Source: Gemmatimonadaceae bacterium (GTDB lineage Bacteria > Gemmatimonadota > Gemmatimonadetes > Gemmatimonadales > Gemmatimonadaceae). Taken from it: DNA of 64,000 nt. Positions 26,794-36,544 of this stretch are shown here, in pieces. The first letter of the stretch is position 1, and the number at the start of each line of letters is the position of its first letter. The notes beneath the pieces were generated by a model that worked only from the letters and a program-made list of their open reading frames with translations, made no database searches and was not told where the DNA came from. The DNA lies in assembly GCA_020852815.1 (NCBI GenBank), contig JADZAN010000002.1:1-64000 (forward strand). Reading direction: 5' to 3'. The position numbers and the translations under genes were made by a program.

Positions 26794-27399
26794 ATGTTGC
26801 AGCTGCCGCCAACAACTCCGCGCCCGCGCGTGCCACGCCTCTCGTCCGTGAACCCCGATCGGCCACCTCTAACGCCCGTGCTCCTCGTCCTGATGGGCGT
26901 TGCCGGCGCCGGCAAGAGCACGGTCGGCGCTGCACTCGCCAGCGCGTTGGGCGTCGAGTTCGTCGAGGGAGACGACTTGCACCCGGCGGAGAATCGCGCG
27001 CGCATGTCCGCGGGAATCCCGCTCACCGATGCGGACCGCGCCGGTTGGCTGCGGACGCTCGCCGAGCAGCTCGCCCAGGCGCACAGGGAGGGGCGTGGGC
27101 TCGTGGTCGCCTGCTCGGCGCTCAAGCGCGCCTATCGCGACGTGCTGCGCGCGGGTGCGCCGGTGCGCTTTGTCTTCCTCGACGGCGACCGCTGGCTCAT
27201 CGCCGAGCGACTCGAGCGGCGCCGCGGGCACTTCATGCCGCCCGCGCTCCTCGATTCCCAGTTCGCGACCCTCGAGGCACCCGCGCCTGACGAGGCGGCG
27301 TGGCGCTTCGATGTCTCGACTCCGCCTGACGAGATCGCCCTCGAAGTGGTGGCGCGTCTCGTGAAGGCGGCGGCCAACGCACGTGGCGACGCCCGATGA
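26794..27399 (+). CDS. gntK: Gluconokinase
   Basis: Cytoplasmic kinase that phosphorylates D-gluconate to 6-phosphogluconate. The core has Walker A MGVAGAGKST near residue 34, FVEGDDLHPAENRARMSAG with the substrate-binding segment, PLTDADRAGWL, VVACSALKRAYRDVLR, and GHFMPPALLDSQFATLE, all standard for GntK-type enzymes of about 170 residues. The 201-residue frame has about 27 extra Pro/Arg-rich N-terminal residues; a GTG at 26848 or 26878 may be the true start. It overlaps the gluconate permease gene by 4 bp (ATGA), so the two are co-translated. Confidence 0.88.
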   Translation: MLQLPPTTPRPRVPRLSSVNPDRPPLTPVLLVLMGVAGAGKSTVGAALASALGVEFVEGDDLHPAENRARMSAGIPLTDADRAGWLRTLAEQLAQAHREGRGLVVACSALKRAYRDVLRAGAPVRFVFLDGDRWLIAERLERRRGHFMPPALLDSQFATLEAPAPDEAAWRFDVSTPPDEIALEVVARLVKAAANARGDAR

Positions 27400-28736
27400 C
27401 CGCTGACACGCGTCTGCTCCTCTACGCGCTGGGGGCCGTTGTGGCCCTCATCGTCTTCATCGCCCGCTTCAAGCTGCACCCGGTCGTCGTCCTCGTCCTC
27501 GTCTCGCTGGGGATGGGGATCGCCGCGGGGATGCCGCTCCCGGCGGTCCTCAAGTCCTTCCAGGACGGCGTGGGCGGCGTGCTCGGATTCATTGCCACCG
27601 TCGTTGCACTGGGGACGATGCTGGGAAAGATGATGGCGGAGAGTGGTGGCGCGACGCGCATCGCCATGACGCTCATCGCGCGACTCGGCGAGCATCGGCT
27701 GCACTGGGCGATGATGTGCGTTGCGTTCATCGTCGGGATCCCCGTCTTCTTCCAGGTAGGCTTTGTCCTCCTCATCCCGCTCGTCTTCACCATGGCGACG
27801 CGCACCGGGATGCCGCTCCTCAAGATCGCGCTCCCGCTGGTGGCGGCGCTCTCGGTGGTGCACGGGCTGGTCCCACCGCACCCGGCGGCCATGCTGGCGG
27901 TGGACACATTCCACGCCGATCTCGGTCGCACGATCCTGCTCGCCCTTGTCGTCGGGTTGCCCACCGCGGCAATGGCCGGTCCGATCTTCGGAACGTGGGT
28001 CGCCCCGCGTATCAGAATCAACCCGGACAACAAGCTGGCCATGCAGCTGGCGGGCCGAGTGCACGGGACGATGCCGGGCTTCGCGATCACCGTCTTCACG
28101 GTGCTGGTCCCGGTGTTCCTGATGCTGGTGGCGAGCGCGGCGGCGGTGACGCGTCCGCCGGGCGATCACTGGCGCGCGCTCGCCGAGTTTCTCGGTCACC
28201 CGATCGTCGCCCTGCTCCTCGCCCTGCTTTTTTCCTTTTGGTCGCTGGGACGCGCAACACGCTTCACGCGCGAGCAGCTGTCGGCCTTCACCAACGAGTG
28301 CCTGGCGCCCACGGCGACAATCATCCTCGTCATTGGCGCCGGCGGTGGCTTCAATCGCGTGTTGAGCGACAGCGGGGTGGGGAAGGCGATCGCCGCGGTT
28401 GCCATCGGCACGCAGGCGTCGCCGCTCGTCCTCGCCTGGTGCATTGCGGCGTTGATCCGCATCGCGACAGGGTCGGCGACGGTAGCGATGACGACCGCCG
28501 CGGGAATCGTCGCGCCCATCGCGGCCACGATCCCGGGGACGAGTCCTGAACTACTGGTGCTGGCGACGGGTTCCGGATCGCTCATGCTGTCGCACGTGAA
28601 TGACTCGGGCTTCTGGTTGGTGAAGGAGTTCCTGAACCTGACGGTTGCCCAGACGCTACGCACCTGGACCGTGGCCGAGTCGATTGTCGGCGTGGTGGGG
28701 CTCGCGCTGACGATGCTGCTGAGCCTCATCGTGTGA
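27396..28736 (+). CDS. GntP-family gluconate:H+ symporter
   Basis: Inner-membrane permease of 446 residues, the family's usual size, with 12 or more hydrophobic helices. Recognisable segments are KLHPVVVLVLVSLGMGIAAG, FQDGVGGVLGFIATVVALGT, MLGKMMAESGGATRIAMTLI, VHGLVPPHPAAMLAV, IRIATGSATVAMTTAAGIV and LSHVNDSGFWLVKEF, all close to GntT/GntP/IdnT-type proteins. It should take up gluconate or a related sugar acid for the gluconokinase encoded just upstream. It ends 66 bp before the convergent zwf gene. Confidence 0.88.
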   Translation: MTADTRLLLYALGAVVALIVFIARFKLHPVVVLVLVSLGMGIAAGMPLPAVLKSFQDGVGGVLGFIATVVALGTMLGKMMAESGGATRIAMTLIARLGEHRLHWAMMCVAFIVGIPVFFQVGFVLLIPLVFTMATRTGMPLLKIALPLVAALSVVHGLVPPHPAAMLAVDTFHADLGRTILLALVVGLPTAAMAGPIFGTWVAPRIRINPDNKLAMQLAGRVHGTMPGFAITVFTVLVPVFLMLVASAAAVTRPPGDHWRALAEFLGHPIVALLLALLFSFWSLGRATRFTREQLSAFTNECLAPTATIILVIGAGGGFNRVLSDSGVGKAIAAVAIGTQASPLVLAWCIAALIRIATGSATVAMTTAAGIVAPIAATIPGTSPELLVLATGSGSLMLSHVNDSGFWLVKEFLNLTVAQTLRTWTVAESIVGVVGLALTMLLSLIV

Positions 28737-28785
28737 GACGACGAAACGACCTGCAGTGCGTGACGCGTCGGCGAACGCTCGCGGC

Positions 28786-28801
28786 GCCGCATCCGTGCGG
28801 C
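28786..28801. terminator. Short hairpin between gluconate permease and zwf
   Basis: GCCGCA / TGCGGC with a TCCG loop, placed between convergent genes. There is no T-tract, so the support is mainly positional. Confidence 0.35.
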
Positions 28802-28802
28802 T

Positions 28803-30179
28803 TCACGTCGGGTCGTTCCACCCTCCCACGTCGATCGTCAGCTGCTGCGCGCGCGCCGGGCCCCAACTCCCGGGTTGATACGGCTCCGGTTCGCGCCCTG
28901 TACTCACCAGCGGGTCCACGATTCCCCACGCCGCCTCCACGGCATCCTGGCGCGCGAAGAGCGTAGCGTCTCCGTGCATGGCGTCGCCGATGAGGCGTTC
29001 GTACGCGTCCATCTCGTCGGCGCGTTTCTCGCGCACGAGGCTCAGCTCGACCGGCTCTCCTTCCATTGCCTCGCCGGGACGCTTGGCGCTCACGCCAATG
29101 CCAATGCCGACGGTAGGGCCAAGGCGGAGGCGCACGGTGTTTCCCATGACCGGTGCCGCCTCATGGAAGACGACGCTCGGCGGTGCCTTGAACTCCACGA
29201 GCACTTCCGTCACCGACCGTGCCAGGCACTTGCCGGCGCGCACGAAGATCGGGACGCCGGCCCAGCGCCACGAGTCGACGCGCAGCTGGATGGCGGCGTA
29301 TGTAGGCACGCGCGAATCCGGCGCGACGCCGGGCTCGGTGCGATAGCCGTCGAACTGTCCCAGCACCAGGTGCTCGGGGTCCAGCGGCGGAATGGAGCGC
29401 AGCACCTTGGCCTGCTCGTCGCGAATCGCTTCCGCGTAGGCCGATGTGGGCGGCTCCATGGTCAGGAAGCCAACGACCTGCAGCAGGTGGTTCTGGATCA
29501 CGTCGCGAATGACGCCGGTTTCCTCGTAGAACTTCCCGCGTCCCGCCACGCCGAACGACTCGGCCAGGGTGATCTGGATGTTCTCGACGTAATGCCGGTT
29601 CCACACCGGCTCCAGGAAGGCGTTGGAGAAGCGGAAGTAAAGGATGTTCTGCACCGCCTCCTTCCCCAGGTAGTGATCGATGCGGAAGACGGCCGACTCG
29701 TCGAAGCGCGCGTGCAGCGTGGCATTGAGGGCGCGCGCCGAGGCGAGGTCGCGGCCGAACGGCTTCTCGACCACCACGCGGGCGCCCTGCGCGCACCCGG
29801 CCTCGCCGAGCCCCTCGATGACGTTGGCGAAGAGCGACGGCGGGATGGCGAGATAGTGCAGGGGGCGCGCCGCCGAGCCTAACGCGGCGCGGAGCTGCTG
29901 GTAGGTGGCGGCGTTGGTGTAGCTGCCGCGCACGTACTGCAGTCGCTGGACGAGCGTGGCGAAGGCGCGGTCGTCGACACCGCCGCCGAACTCGGTGATG
30001 CTGGCCCGCGCCCGTTCGCGGAGCTGCTGCAGCGTCCAGTCCGACGAGGCGACGCCGATGACCGGGACATCGAGCGCCCCGCGCCTGGCCATGGCGTGCA
30101 GTGCGGGGAAGATCTTCTTGTAGGCGAGGTCGCCGGTGACGCCAAAGAAGACCAGCGCGTCGGAGAGCACCCCGTTCAT
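28803..30179 (-). CDS. zwf: Glucose-6-phosphate 1-dehydrogenase
   Basis: First enzyme of the oxidative pentose phosphate pathway, 458 residues. It oxidises glucose-6-phosphate to 6-phosphogluconolactone. The N-terminal nucleotide fold shows [37 protein letters not shown] holds the EKP motif, and the active site [15 protein letters not shown] is intact. [14 protein letters not shown] and [16 protein letters not shown] are further family blocks. The GDLA segment is the usual GxxGDLxxKK dinucleotide loop. Its start overlaps the gnd stop by 4 bp, so gnd and zwf form a coupled pair on the minus strand. Confidence 0.95.
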   Translation of the reverse strand: MNGVLSDALVFFGVTGDLAYKKIFPALHAMARRGALDVPVIGVASSDWTLQQLRERARASITEFGGGVDDRAFATLVQRLQYVRGSYTNAATYQQLRAALGSAARPLHYLAIPPSLFANVIEGLGEAGCAQGARVVVEKPFGRDLASARALNATLHARFDESAVFRIDHYLGKEAVQNILYFRFSNAFLEPVWNRHYVENIQITLAESFGVAGRGKFYEETGVIRDVIQNHLLQVVGFLTMEPPTSAYAEAIRDEQAKVLRSIPPLDPEHLVLGQFDGYRTEPGVAPDSRVPTYAAIQLRVDSWRWAGVPIFVRAGKCLARSVTEVLVEFKAPPSVVFHEAAPVMGNTVRLRLGPTVGIGIGVSAKRPGEAMEGEPVELSLVREKRADEMDAYERLIGDAMHGDATLFARQDAVEAAWGIVDPLVSTGREPEPYQPGSWGPARAQQLTIDVGGWNDPT

Positions 30180-31204
30180 GGCGCCTGCTTCTCCAGGTGC
30201 CCGCCGAAGGCGAGGCGCATCGCCGACAGCAGGCGGTTGGCGAAGTCATCCTCGCCGCGCGAGGCGAAGCGGGAAAAGAGCGCGCTGGCAATGACCGGCG
30301 CCGGCACGGCGAGGTCGTTGGCCGCGGCGAGCGTCCAGCGCCCTTCGCCCGAATCGGAGACGCGCCCGGCGAAGTTCGCGAGCTGGCCGTCAGATGCAAG
30401 CGCCTGCGCCGTGAGGTCGAGCAGCCACGACGAGACCACGCTCCCGCGCCGCCACAGCTCGGCGATTTCCCCCAGGTCGAAGTCGTACTGATAGTGCTCG
30501 GGATGGCGGAGCGGCGTCGTCTCGGCGTCGTGCTCCTGCCCCGAGCGTCCGCGCCCCGCGTGCTGCAGCACGTTGAACCCCTCGGCGAAGGCGGCCATCA
30601 TCCCGTACTCGATCGCGTTATGCACCATCTTCACGAAGTGGCCGGCGCCGTGCGGGCCGCAGTGCAGGTAGCCGAGCTGGGCGGTGCGCGCGTCGGTGGT
30701 GGAGCGTCCGGGGGTGGGTGGTGCGGCCGCTGCACCGGGGGCCAGGGTGACGAGGAGCGGGGCCAGGTGCCTAACGACATCTCCCTCGCCGCCCACCATG
30801 AGACAGTAGCCGCGCTCGCGCCCCCACACTCCGCCGCTCACCCCGGCGTCCACGTAGTGCACCCCGCGCGCGGCCAGGCGCGGCGCGCGCGCGATGTCGT
30901 CCTGGAAGTTCGAGTTCCCCCCATCGACGACGATGTCGCCCGGCGACAAGAGCGGGAGCAATGCGTCGAGCGTGGCATCGACGACGCCTGCCGGTACCAT
31001 GATCCAGATGGCGCGCGGCATCGGGAGCGAAGCGACCAGGGCGTCGAGCGAACGTGCGCCGACTGCCCCGTCGCGCTCGAGCGCGGCGATGGCCGCCTCT
31101 GCGCGGTCGTGTGCCACGCAGCGATGTCCCCCCGCCAGCAGCCGTCGCACCATGTTGGCCCCCATGCGCCCCAGGCCGATCATCCCGATATCCATGTCGC
31201 GCAC
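30176..31204 (-). CDS. gnd: 6-phosphogluconate dehydrogenase (decarboxylating), short form
   Basis: Converts 6-phosphogluconate to ribulose-5-phosphate. At 342 residues it belongs to the short class rather than the ~470-residue form. The dinucleotide loop [16 protein letters not shown] starts at residue 7. Catalytic blocks are [33 protein letters not shown], and [20 protein letters not shown] containing the catalytic lysine. An Ala/Pro/Thr-rich insertion of about 20 residues (near 157-176) lies just before the catalytic helix and is atypical. ATGs at 31204 and 31195 are both possible starts. The divergent neighbour is pgl, so all three oxidative-branch enzymes are together. Confidence 0.9.
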   Translation of the reverse strand: MRDMDIGMIGLGRMGANMVRRLLAGGHRCVAHDRAEAAIAALERDGAVGARSLDALVASLPMPRAIWIMVPAGVVDATLDALLPLLSPGDIVVDGGNSNFQDDIARAPRLAARGVHYVDAGVSGGVWGRERGYCLMVGGEGDVVRHLAPLLVTLAPGAAAAPPTPGRSTTDARTAQLGYLHCGPHGAGHFVKMVHNAIEYGMMAAFAEGFNVLQHAGRGRSGQEHDAETTPLRHPEHYQYDFDLGEIAELWRRGSVVSSWLLDLTAQALASDGQLANFAGRVSDSGEGRWTLAAANDLAVPAPVIASALFSRFASRGEDDFANRLLSAMRLAFGGHLEKQAP

Positions 31205-31303
31205 TCATCCTGAAAGAGAGTCGGCGGTGCTCACGCTCTCGGTGGCCTCGCCGGTAGTTTTCAGCGCCCAATATGTCATCGGACAGCGGGAGGGGGGAAA
31301 GTC

Positions 31304-32020
31304 ATGATGTTACAACGTCGCGGGATCGTGGTCGGCGAGGTTGAGCAGCTACGCCAGCGGCTGCGTGCCCTCGTGAGGCAGGCGGGCGAAGGCGCCGCGG
31401 CCGAGGGGCGACGATGGTCGATGGCAATCCCCGGGGGCTCCGTCGTCACGCAGCTCCTCTCGGCGATGCGCCCAGACGACGCGCCATGGAATGGCTGCGA
31501 CCTGTTCTGGGTCGATGAGCGCGCCGTTCCATGGGCTGCTCCCGACTCCAACTATGCCCTCGCGCGCGCGCAGTGGCTCGATGCGCTCGCCCATACCGCG
31601 ATGCGATTGCACCCGATCCCCGTCGACGCGCCCACGCTCCAGGCGTGCGCGGCCGCCTACGAGGGGACGCTGGCGTCGGTGCTGGGCGCGCAAGCGATAC
31701 TCGACCTGGTGATCGTGGGAGTGGGAGAAGACGGGCACGTGGCCTCGCTCTTTCCGGGAGACGAGGGAGCGCTTGCATCGCCGCGCCTCGCGATCCCGGT
31801 GCCATGCGCGCCCAAGCCGCCGCCGCGTCGCATCTCGCTCACGCTGCGCACACTGACGGGGGCGCGGCGGGTGGTGGTGGCCGCCTTTGGCGCGAGCAAG
31901 GCTCTGGCGATGCGCGCCGCACTGCACGAGGGGAAGTGGGAGCTTCCGATCACCAGGCTCCTGCGAGACGCCGCGCGCGTGGATGTTCTCCTGGACCGGG
32001 CGGCGGCTGGCGAGGATTGA
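31304..32020 (+). CDS. pgl: 6-phosphogluconolactonase (DevB type)
   Basis: Hydrolyses 6-phosphogluconolactone to 6-phosphogluconate, 238 residues as in DevB/Pgl proteins. Family segments are MAIPGGSVVTQLLSAM near residue 45, CDLFWVDERAVPWAAPDSNY, MRLHPIPVD, and the central LDLVIVGVGEDGHVASLFPG with the catalytic-region histidine. RISLTLRTLTGARRVVVAAF closes the fold. It is divergent from gnd across a 99-bp intergenic region that presumably holds both promoters. I see no clear operator there. Confidence 0.92.
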   Translation: MMLQRRGIVVGEVEQLRQRLRALVRQAGEGAAAEGRRWSMAIPGGSVVTQLLSAMRPDDAPWNGCDLFWVDERAVPWAAPDSNYALARAQWLDALAHTAMRLHPIPVDAPTLQACAAAYEGTLASVLGAQAILDLVIVGVGEDGHVASLFPGDEGALASPRLAIPVPCAPKPPPRRISLTLRTLTGARRVVVAAFGASKALAMRAALHEGKWELPITRLLRDAARVDVLLDRAAAGED

Positions 32021-32212
32021 TCGCAAGGCGGGCGTTGCCCACCCGCGCTCCATCGGTACTTCGTCCGTGTCCCGTGCCGCGTTAGGCATGCAGGGCAGTC
32101 TGCGGCGCGCAATCGCGGAAAGTCGGGGCGTTGCGGTCGCGCTGGCGGCAAGGCGCTGGCGCGCGCGCGTTTCGCGAGGCAACGTGGAGTCATCCCTTCC
32201 CACATCGACTTC

Positions 32213-34114
32213 ATGCACGCCATCCGCATCTCGGCCACGCGCGCCATCGTCGCTACCGCCTTTGCCCGTGTGGTGCGCTCGCAGCTGCGGCGCGCGCTGG
32301 CAGCGCTCGCCCTCATGCAGCTCTTCTTCGTTCCGCGCGCGGTGCTCGCGCAGCAACAGGCTGCCGAGGCACCGGCATCGGGGGGCCGCTTCCAGACGCG
32401 CCCCGCCGTGACGGGGCTCAATGGCGTCGTCGCGGCGGGGCATCCCGTGGCGTCGGGGGCGGGGCTTCGCATCCTGATGCAGGGGGGAAACGCCTTCGAC
32501 GCGGCGGTTGCGGTGGGCGCGGCGGCGGCGATGGGCGAGCCCGAGATGAACGGGATTGGCGGCAACGGCTTCATGACGATCTTCCACAAGGCGAGCGGGA
32601 AGGTCTGGTCGCTGTCGATGACTGGTGCCGCGCCCCGGGCGCTCGCGCCTGGCGACATGACGCCGGCGACGCTCAACGCGGGGATGAAGGCGGGGATCGT
32701 TCCCGGGAACCTGGGAGGATACCTGGCGCTGCTGCAGCGCTTCGGATCCAAGTCGTTAGGCGAGGTGCTGGCGCCGGCCATCGAGCTCGCCGAGCAGGGG
32801 TATCCGCTCGATCGCCTCACCGCGCAGTCGATCGATCGCGGGAAGGGGAACCTGTCGCGCTACCCGACCACCTCGGCGCTCTTCCTGCCTGGTGGCGCCC
32901 CGATCAAGGCGGGGGAGTTGTATCGTAACCCCGACTACGCGGCCACGCTGCGCAAGCTGGTGGAGGCAGAGCGGAAGGCACGAGGGCGCGGCGCGTCTCG
33001 GAGTGCGTCGATCCAGGCGGCGTTCGACCGCTTCTACAAGGGCGACATTGCGCAGGAGATCGACCGCTTCTTTCGCGAGAACGGCGGGATCCTCACCGCG
33101 GCTGACCTTGCCGCGTACACGCCGGAGTGGACGGCACCGTTGCACACGACGTATCGCGGCTTCGACGTGTACTCCAACCCCTCGACGTCGCGCGGTGGCT
33201 TCGAGGTGCTGATGCAGGCCAACCTCGTGGAAGGGTTCGACCTGTCGAAGGGGGGCGCCGAGTCGTGGCATGCGCAGATCGAGGCCATCAAGGTCGCGAA
33301 GGCCGACATCTACCGGTACGTCGCCGACCCGTCGTTCCATCGGGTGCCCGCTGACGGGATGCTGTCCAAGGACTACGCCGCGGCGCGCCGCGCCCTCATC
33401 GATCCGGCGCGCTCGGGCGGCTATCCTGCCGCCGGCGTGCCGCCGGGGGCACCGTCGGGCGCAACGCCTGGCGCCGCACTGCCGGGCGCGGGCGGGCCGG
33501 TCTTCGACGAACGCTATGATGGCGAGTTGCACACCACGTCGTTCTCCGTGGTGGACAAGGCGGGGAACGCGGTGGGCGTGACGCCGACGTTAGGCGGGCT
33601 GTTCGGCAACAACGTGGTGGTGGGGCGGACCGGGCTCCTCCTCAACAACGGGATGCGCATCGGCTCGACGTCGCCGTATCCCACCGACGTGAACTACGTG
33701 GCGGCGGGAAAGATCCCGATCCTCAACAATGCGCCCGTCGTGGTCCTCAAGGATGGCGCGCTGCGCTTCGTCTTCGGGACGCCGGGTGGCGAGACGATTG
33801 GGCAGACCGAGTTCCAGGTCCTCGTGCGCCTGGTCGACGAGCGGCTCCCGGTACAGGAGGCCATCGAGGCGCCGCGCTTCGTCCTCGACGCAGACCCTAA
33901 CTTCTACAAGCCGGGCGCGGCCGTCGAAGTGCGCATCGAGGGGCGGGCCAACGCCGACGAGATCGCCGCGCTGCGGGCCAGGGGGCACAAGGTCACCGTC
34001 CTCCCGGGGTGGGGGAGCCTTGGACACATGCAGGTCATCGCCGTCGACCCACGCACGGGTCGCCTCATTGCCGGTGCCGACCCGCGTCGCACGGGGTACG
34101 CGATGGGGTTCTGA
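32213..34114 (+). CDS. Gamma-glutamyltransferase family protein
   Basis: Exported N-terminal nucleophile hydrolase of 633 residues, made as a precursor that self-cleaves into two subunits. A signal sequence ends near VLAQQQ. The large subunit has GMNG-like blocks (VTGLNGVVAAGHPVASGAGL, GGNAFDAAVAVGAAAAMGEP, MNGIGGNGFMTIF). The cleavage and catalytic site is the first Thr of HTTSFSVVDKAGNAVGVTPT (Thr441). A Pro/Gly/Ala-rich insert of about 20 residues precedes that site. Such enzymes break down glutathione or cleave gamma-glutamyl or related amides in the periplasm. Specificity, including cephalosporin-acylase-like activity, cannot be told from sequence. Confidence 0.88.
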   Translation: MHAIRISATRAIVATAFARVVRSQLRRALAALALMQLFFVPRAVLAQQQAAEAPASGGRFQTRPAVTGLNGVVAAGHPVASGAGLRILMQGGNAFDAAVAVGAAAAMGEPEMNGIGGNGFMTIFHKASGKVWSLSMTGAAPRALAPGDMTPATLNAGMKAGIVPGNLGGYLALLQRFGSKSLGEVLAPAIELAEQGYPLDRLTAQSIDRGKGNLSRYPTTSALFLPGGAPIKAGELYRNPDYAATLRKLVEAERKARGRGASRSASIQAAFDRFYKGDIAQEIDRFFRENGGILTAADLAAYTPEWTAPLHTTYRGFDVYSNPSTSRGGFEVLMQANLVEGFDLSKGGAESWHAQIEAIKVAKADIYRYVADPSFHRVPADGMLSKDYAAARRALIDPARSGGYPAAGVPPGAPSGATPGAALPGAGGPVFDERYDGELHTTSFSVVDKAGNAVGVTPTLGGLFGNNVVVGRTGLLLNNGMRIGSTSPYPTDVNYVAAGKIPILNNAPVVVLKDGALRFVFGTPGGETIGQTEFQVLVRLVDERLPVQEAIEAPRFVLDADPNFYKPGAAVEVRIEGRANADEIAALRARGHKVTVLPGWGSLGHMQVIAVDPRTGRLIAGADPRRTGYAMGF

Positions 34115-34186
34115 GTGCGCGAGGCGGGCACTCGTTGCAACGCTCTGTCCTGAAGAGCTTTTCACACGGAGAGGAACCGATACGCA

Positions 34187-34215
34187 GAGGTCCACCCCGA
34201 ATCGGGGTGGACCTC
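34187..34215. terminator. Strong hairpin between convergent genes
   Basis: A 13-bp perfect stem, GAGGTCCACCCCG / CGGGGTGGACCTC, with a 3-nt AAT loop. It lies between the convergent gamma-glutamyltransferase and beta-helix lipoprotein genes and probably terminates both transcripts. Confidence 0.7.
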
Positions 34216-34245
34216 CGCGACGTGCACCTGGCCTTGCGCCCGCGC

Positions 34246-35724
34246 CTAACGGTAGATGAAGGCGCCGAGTTCGGTGGGGTGGACGCTGCGCGTGAATCGG
34301 TCGGCGTCCTGGTTCAGCGGATCGCCGCCGATGGCGCGACGGATGGCCGGGCTCGTCGATCGCAGGTGGAAGTCGTTCGAGCCGGGGAAGACGAAGAGCG
34401 GATCGACCTTGATGGGACGCGAGCCAAGCTTCTCGGGTGCCCATGTCGACTTCCCCACCGGGTAGACGACGTTGTTGTCGATTACCGCGTTCGTCGCGCT
34501 GGCGGCGCTCTCCATCACCGTCGTCGCATTCTGGTACGAGATGTTGTCGTGAATCCGCGAGTTACGGATGTTCGTGGTCTCGACGCGGATCCCGGTCCCG
34601 TAGTCGCCACACCCCCACAGCTTGCAGTACGGCGGCTTGTTGGCGGTATAACCGTTGTAGCTCGTCGTGTTGCCGTAGATCGCGATGTTCTCGCGCAACC
34701 CGTTCTTGCCGTAGCCGCTGATCTCGATCCCGTCGTAGCCGTTGCGGTACACCAGGTTGTCATGGACGCGCACGTTGCGCACGGTCCCGCCCTCCTCGGA
34801 GGCGATGGTGATTCCCGCTGCGGTGTTCCAGACGCGATTGCCCGCGACCTCGACATCCTCCAGCGTCTTGTCCCACGCATCGATGTAGATGCCCAGCTGC
34901 ACCAGGTTCCACACCTTGTTGTAGCGCACGTAGCCGTGCTTCGACGCCTCCTTCACGTCGATCCCCTCGCCGCCGCCGGGCTGCACCGACGAACCGGTCT
35001 GCCGCGCATCGTGCACCAGGTTCTCCGCGACGTCGAAGGTGTCGACGCTCACGATCGAGATCCCCTCCTGGCAGGTGATGCCGCGACCGTACGCTCCCAG
35101 GTAGCAGAAGTTGGAGAAGTCGTTGTTGTAGACCTTGATGTTGTAGCTGCTGAGCGCGTACAGCGCCGAGGCGCCTGACGTGGTGCTCGTGACTCCCTGC
35201 ACCGTGACGCGGTTGGCCGACTGGATCATGACGCCGAAGAAGCCCGAGTTCTGCAGCGTGAGCCCGGTGACGACCACGTTGGTGGAGTTCTTCACATTGA
35301 CGAGCCCACTCCACAGGAGCGACTTCCCGGTCGGGTCCCTGAGAATCGCCGCGCCGTTGCCACGCAGGACGAAGGGCGCGGCCGGCGTCCCGAACTTCTT
35401 CTGGATCAGGACGCCGGTGGTGAGCGCGTACGTTCCAGCCTGCACCACGACGGTGTCGCTGGCGGCCGCTCTGTTCACCCCCTTCTGCACGGTGCGGAAC
35501 GGAAGCGTGGCCGTCCCCGGATTGGCGTCGCTCCCGTTAGGGGCGACATACCAACTACGCGGTGCAGCCGGCGCAACCGCGAGGCTGGCGTCGAGCGATT
35601 CGCTGATCGCCGGATCGATTCCCGGGTCGGTGGGCGAGGACGTGTCGCACGCGACGAGCGCGGCGAGGGTGACGACGCCAAGGGCGGTGGCGAGCGGGCG
35701 CAACCTGGTCATGTCGAGGCGCAT
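34246..35724 (-). CDS. Right-handed parallel beta-helix lipoprotein
   Basis: Exported protein of 492 residues. The ATG at 35724 (or 35712) starts a lipoprotein signal, LGVVTLAALVAC. After a Ser/Thr/Pro linker comes SWYVAPNGSDANPGTATLPF, the typical opening of pectate-lyase-like beta-helix proteins (DUF1565 group), then some ten coils with Asn-rich turns (NSTNVVVTGLTLQNSGFFGV, YNIKVYNNDF, NVRVHDNLVYRNGYDGIEIS). Such proteins are often polysaccharide lyases or surface glycan-binding proteins. I see no specific catalytic Arg/Lys arrangement, so activity is unassigned. Confidence 0.82.
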   Translation of the reverse strand: MRLDMTRLRPLATALGVVTLAALVACDTSSPTDPGIDPAISESLDASLAVAPAAPRSWYVAPNGSDANPGTATLPFRTVQKGVNRAAASDTVVVQAGTYALTTGVLIQKKFGTPAAPFVLRGNGAAILRDPTGKSLLWSGLVNVKNSTNVVVTGLTLQNSGFFGVMIQSANRVTVQGVTSTTSGASALYALSSYNIKVYNNDFSNFCYLGAYGRGITCQEGISIVSVDTFDVAENLVHDARQTGSSVQPGGGEGIDVKEASKHGYVRYNKVWNLVQLGIYIDAWDKTLEDVEVAGNRVWNTAAGITIASEEGGTVRNVRVHDNLVYRNGYDGIEISGYGKNGLRENIAIYGNTTSYNGYTANKPPYCKLWGCGDYGTGIRVETTNIRNSRIHDNISYQNATTVMESAASATNAVIDNNVVYPVGKSTWAPEKLGSRPIKVDPLFVFPGSNDFHLRSTSPAIRRAIGGDPLNQDADRFTRSVHPTELGAFIYR

Positions 35725-36068
35725 GCTGAGTGTTGAGCGGCAGGAGGCTGAGTACTCTCTGCCTATGACGGCGAGTCGCTGGCTCGCGAAACACCCGCAT
35801 CGCATCCCTGGCCCGTCCATCCCGCGAGCGGTCGCGCTCGGCAATCTGAAGCGGCTGCGTTCGCCATTCTGTGACCGGTGACCATCGCCCGTGTCGCTCA
35901 CATCACGTCGACCTCCCGTCGATGCACGCGACGCTTGGACTGTCGGCGCGACCACGGCGAGAGAGCACCCAAAGCGAGCGCGTGGGAGGCGGCGAGCGGG
36001 ACATTTTGACCGACCTTGACCAGCGGGTTATTGTCTCCGCGCCCCTCCTCGCCTTTCCCTCACCGGCC
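35725..36068. other. Divergent intergenic region
   Basis: 344 bp between the divergent beta-helix lipoprotein and DUF1569-like genes. I see no gene, strong hairpin or repeat; promoters for both sides presumably lie here. Confidence 0.4.
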
Positions 36069-36521
36069 ATGCTGAACCTTCAAGACGCCGCGCAGGTCGC
36101 CGAGATCACCACGCGAATTCGTGCGCTACGCCCGGACTCCCCCCGGCAGTGGGGAAAGATGACGGCACCTCAGATGGTGGCGCACTGTTCCATCGCGCTG
36201 GAGGCCGCACTCGGCGAACGGCATGTGCCGCGCCTCTTCGTGGGGCGCTTGCTCGGGGGATTCGTGAAGAAGGCCGTGCTGGGCAAGGACGGCCCGTTCG
36301 CGAAGAACGCTCCCACCGCCCCGTCGTACGTCGTGGCCGACGAGCGGGACCTGGAGCGCGAGCGCTCGCGCCTGCTCGCGCTCGTCGACCGCTTTGCATC
36401 TGGCGGCTCAGGTGCGTGCACGAAGGAACCGCACGCCTTCTTCGGGACGCTCACGCCTGACGAGTGGGCGGTGCTGATGTACAAGCACCTGGATCATCAC
36501 CTGCGACAGTTTGGCGTGTAG
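36069..36521 (+). CDS. DUF1569 / DinB-superfamily protein
   Basis: Small helical-bundle protein of 150 residues. It has the DUF1569 pattern RPDSPRQWGKMTAPQMVAHC near residue 19, the conserved HC metal-ligand-like pair, and EPHAFFGTLTPDEWAVLMYK then HLDHHLRQFGV at the end, whose histidines match the DinB-type metal site. The ATG at 36069 is chosen because the family begins here. The relatives' functions are mostly unknown; thiol transferase or metal-dependent hydrolase roles are known for some DinB proteins. A VOC gene follows 23 bp downstream, probably co-transcribed. Confidence 0.8.
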   Translation: MLNLQDAAQVAEITTRIRALRPDSPRQWGKMTAPQMVAHCSIALEAALGERHVPRLFVGRLLGGFVKKAVLGKDGPFAKNAPTAPSYVVADERDLERERSRLLALVDRFASGGSGACTKEPHAFFGTLTPDEWAVLMYKHLDHHLRQFGV

Positions 36522-36544
36522 GCGCCATCTCACGGAGCGGACTC

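Noticed and set aside
25151-26851. Long plus-strand frame over the PQQ dehydrogenase
   Set aside because: It is antisense shadow sequence; the minus-strand frame carries the heme and propeller motifs.
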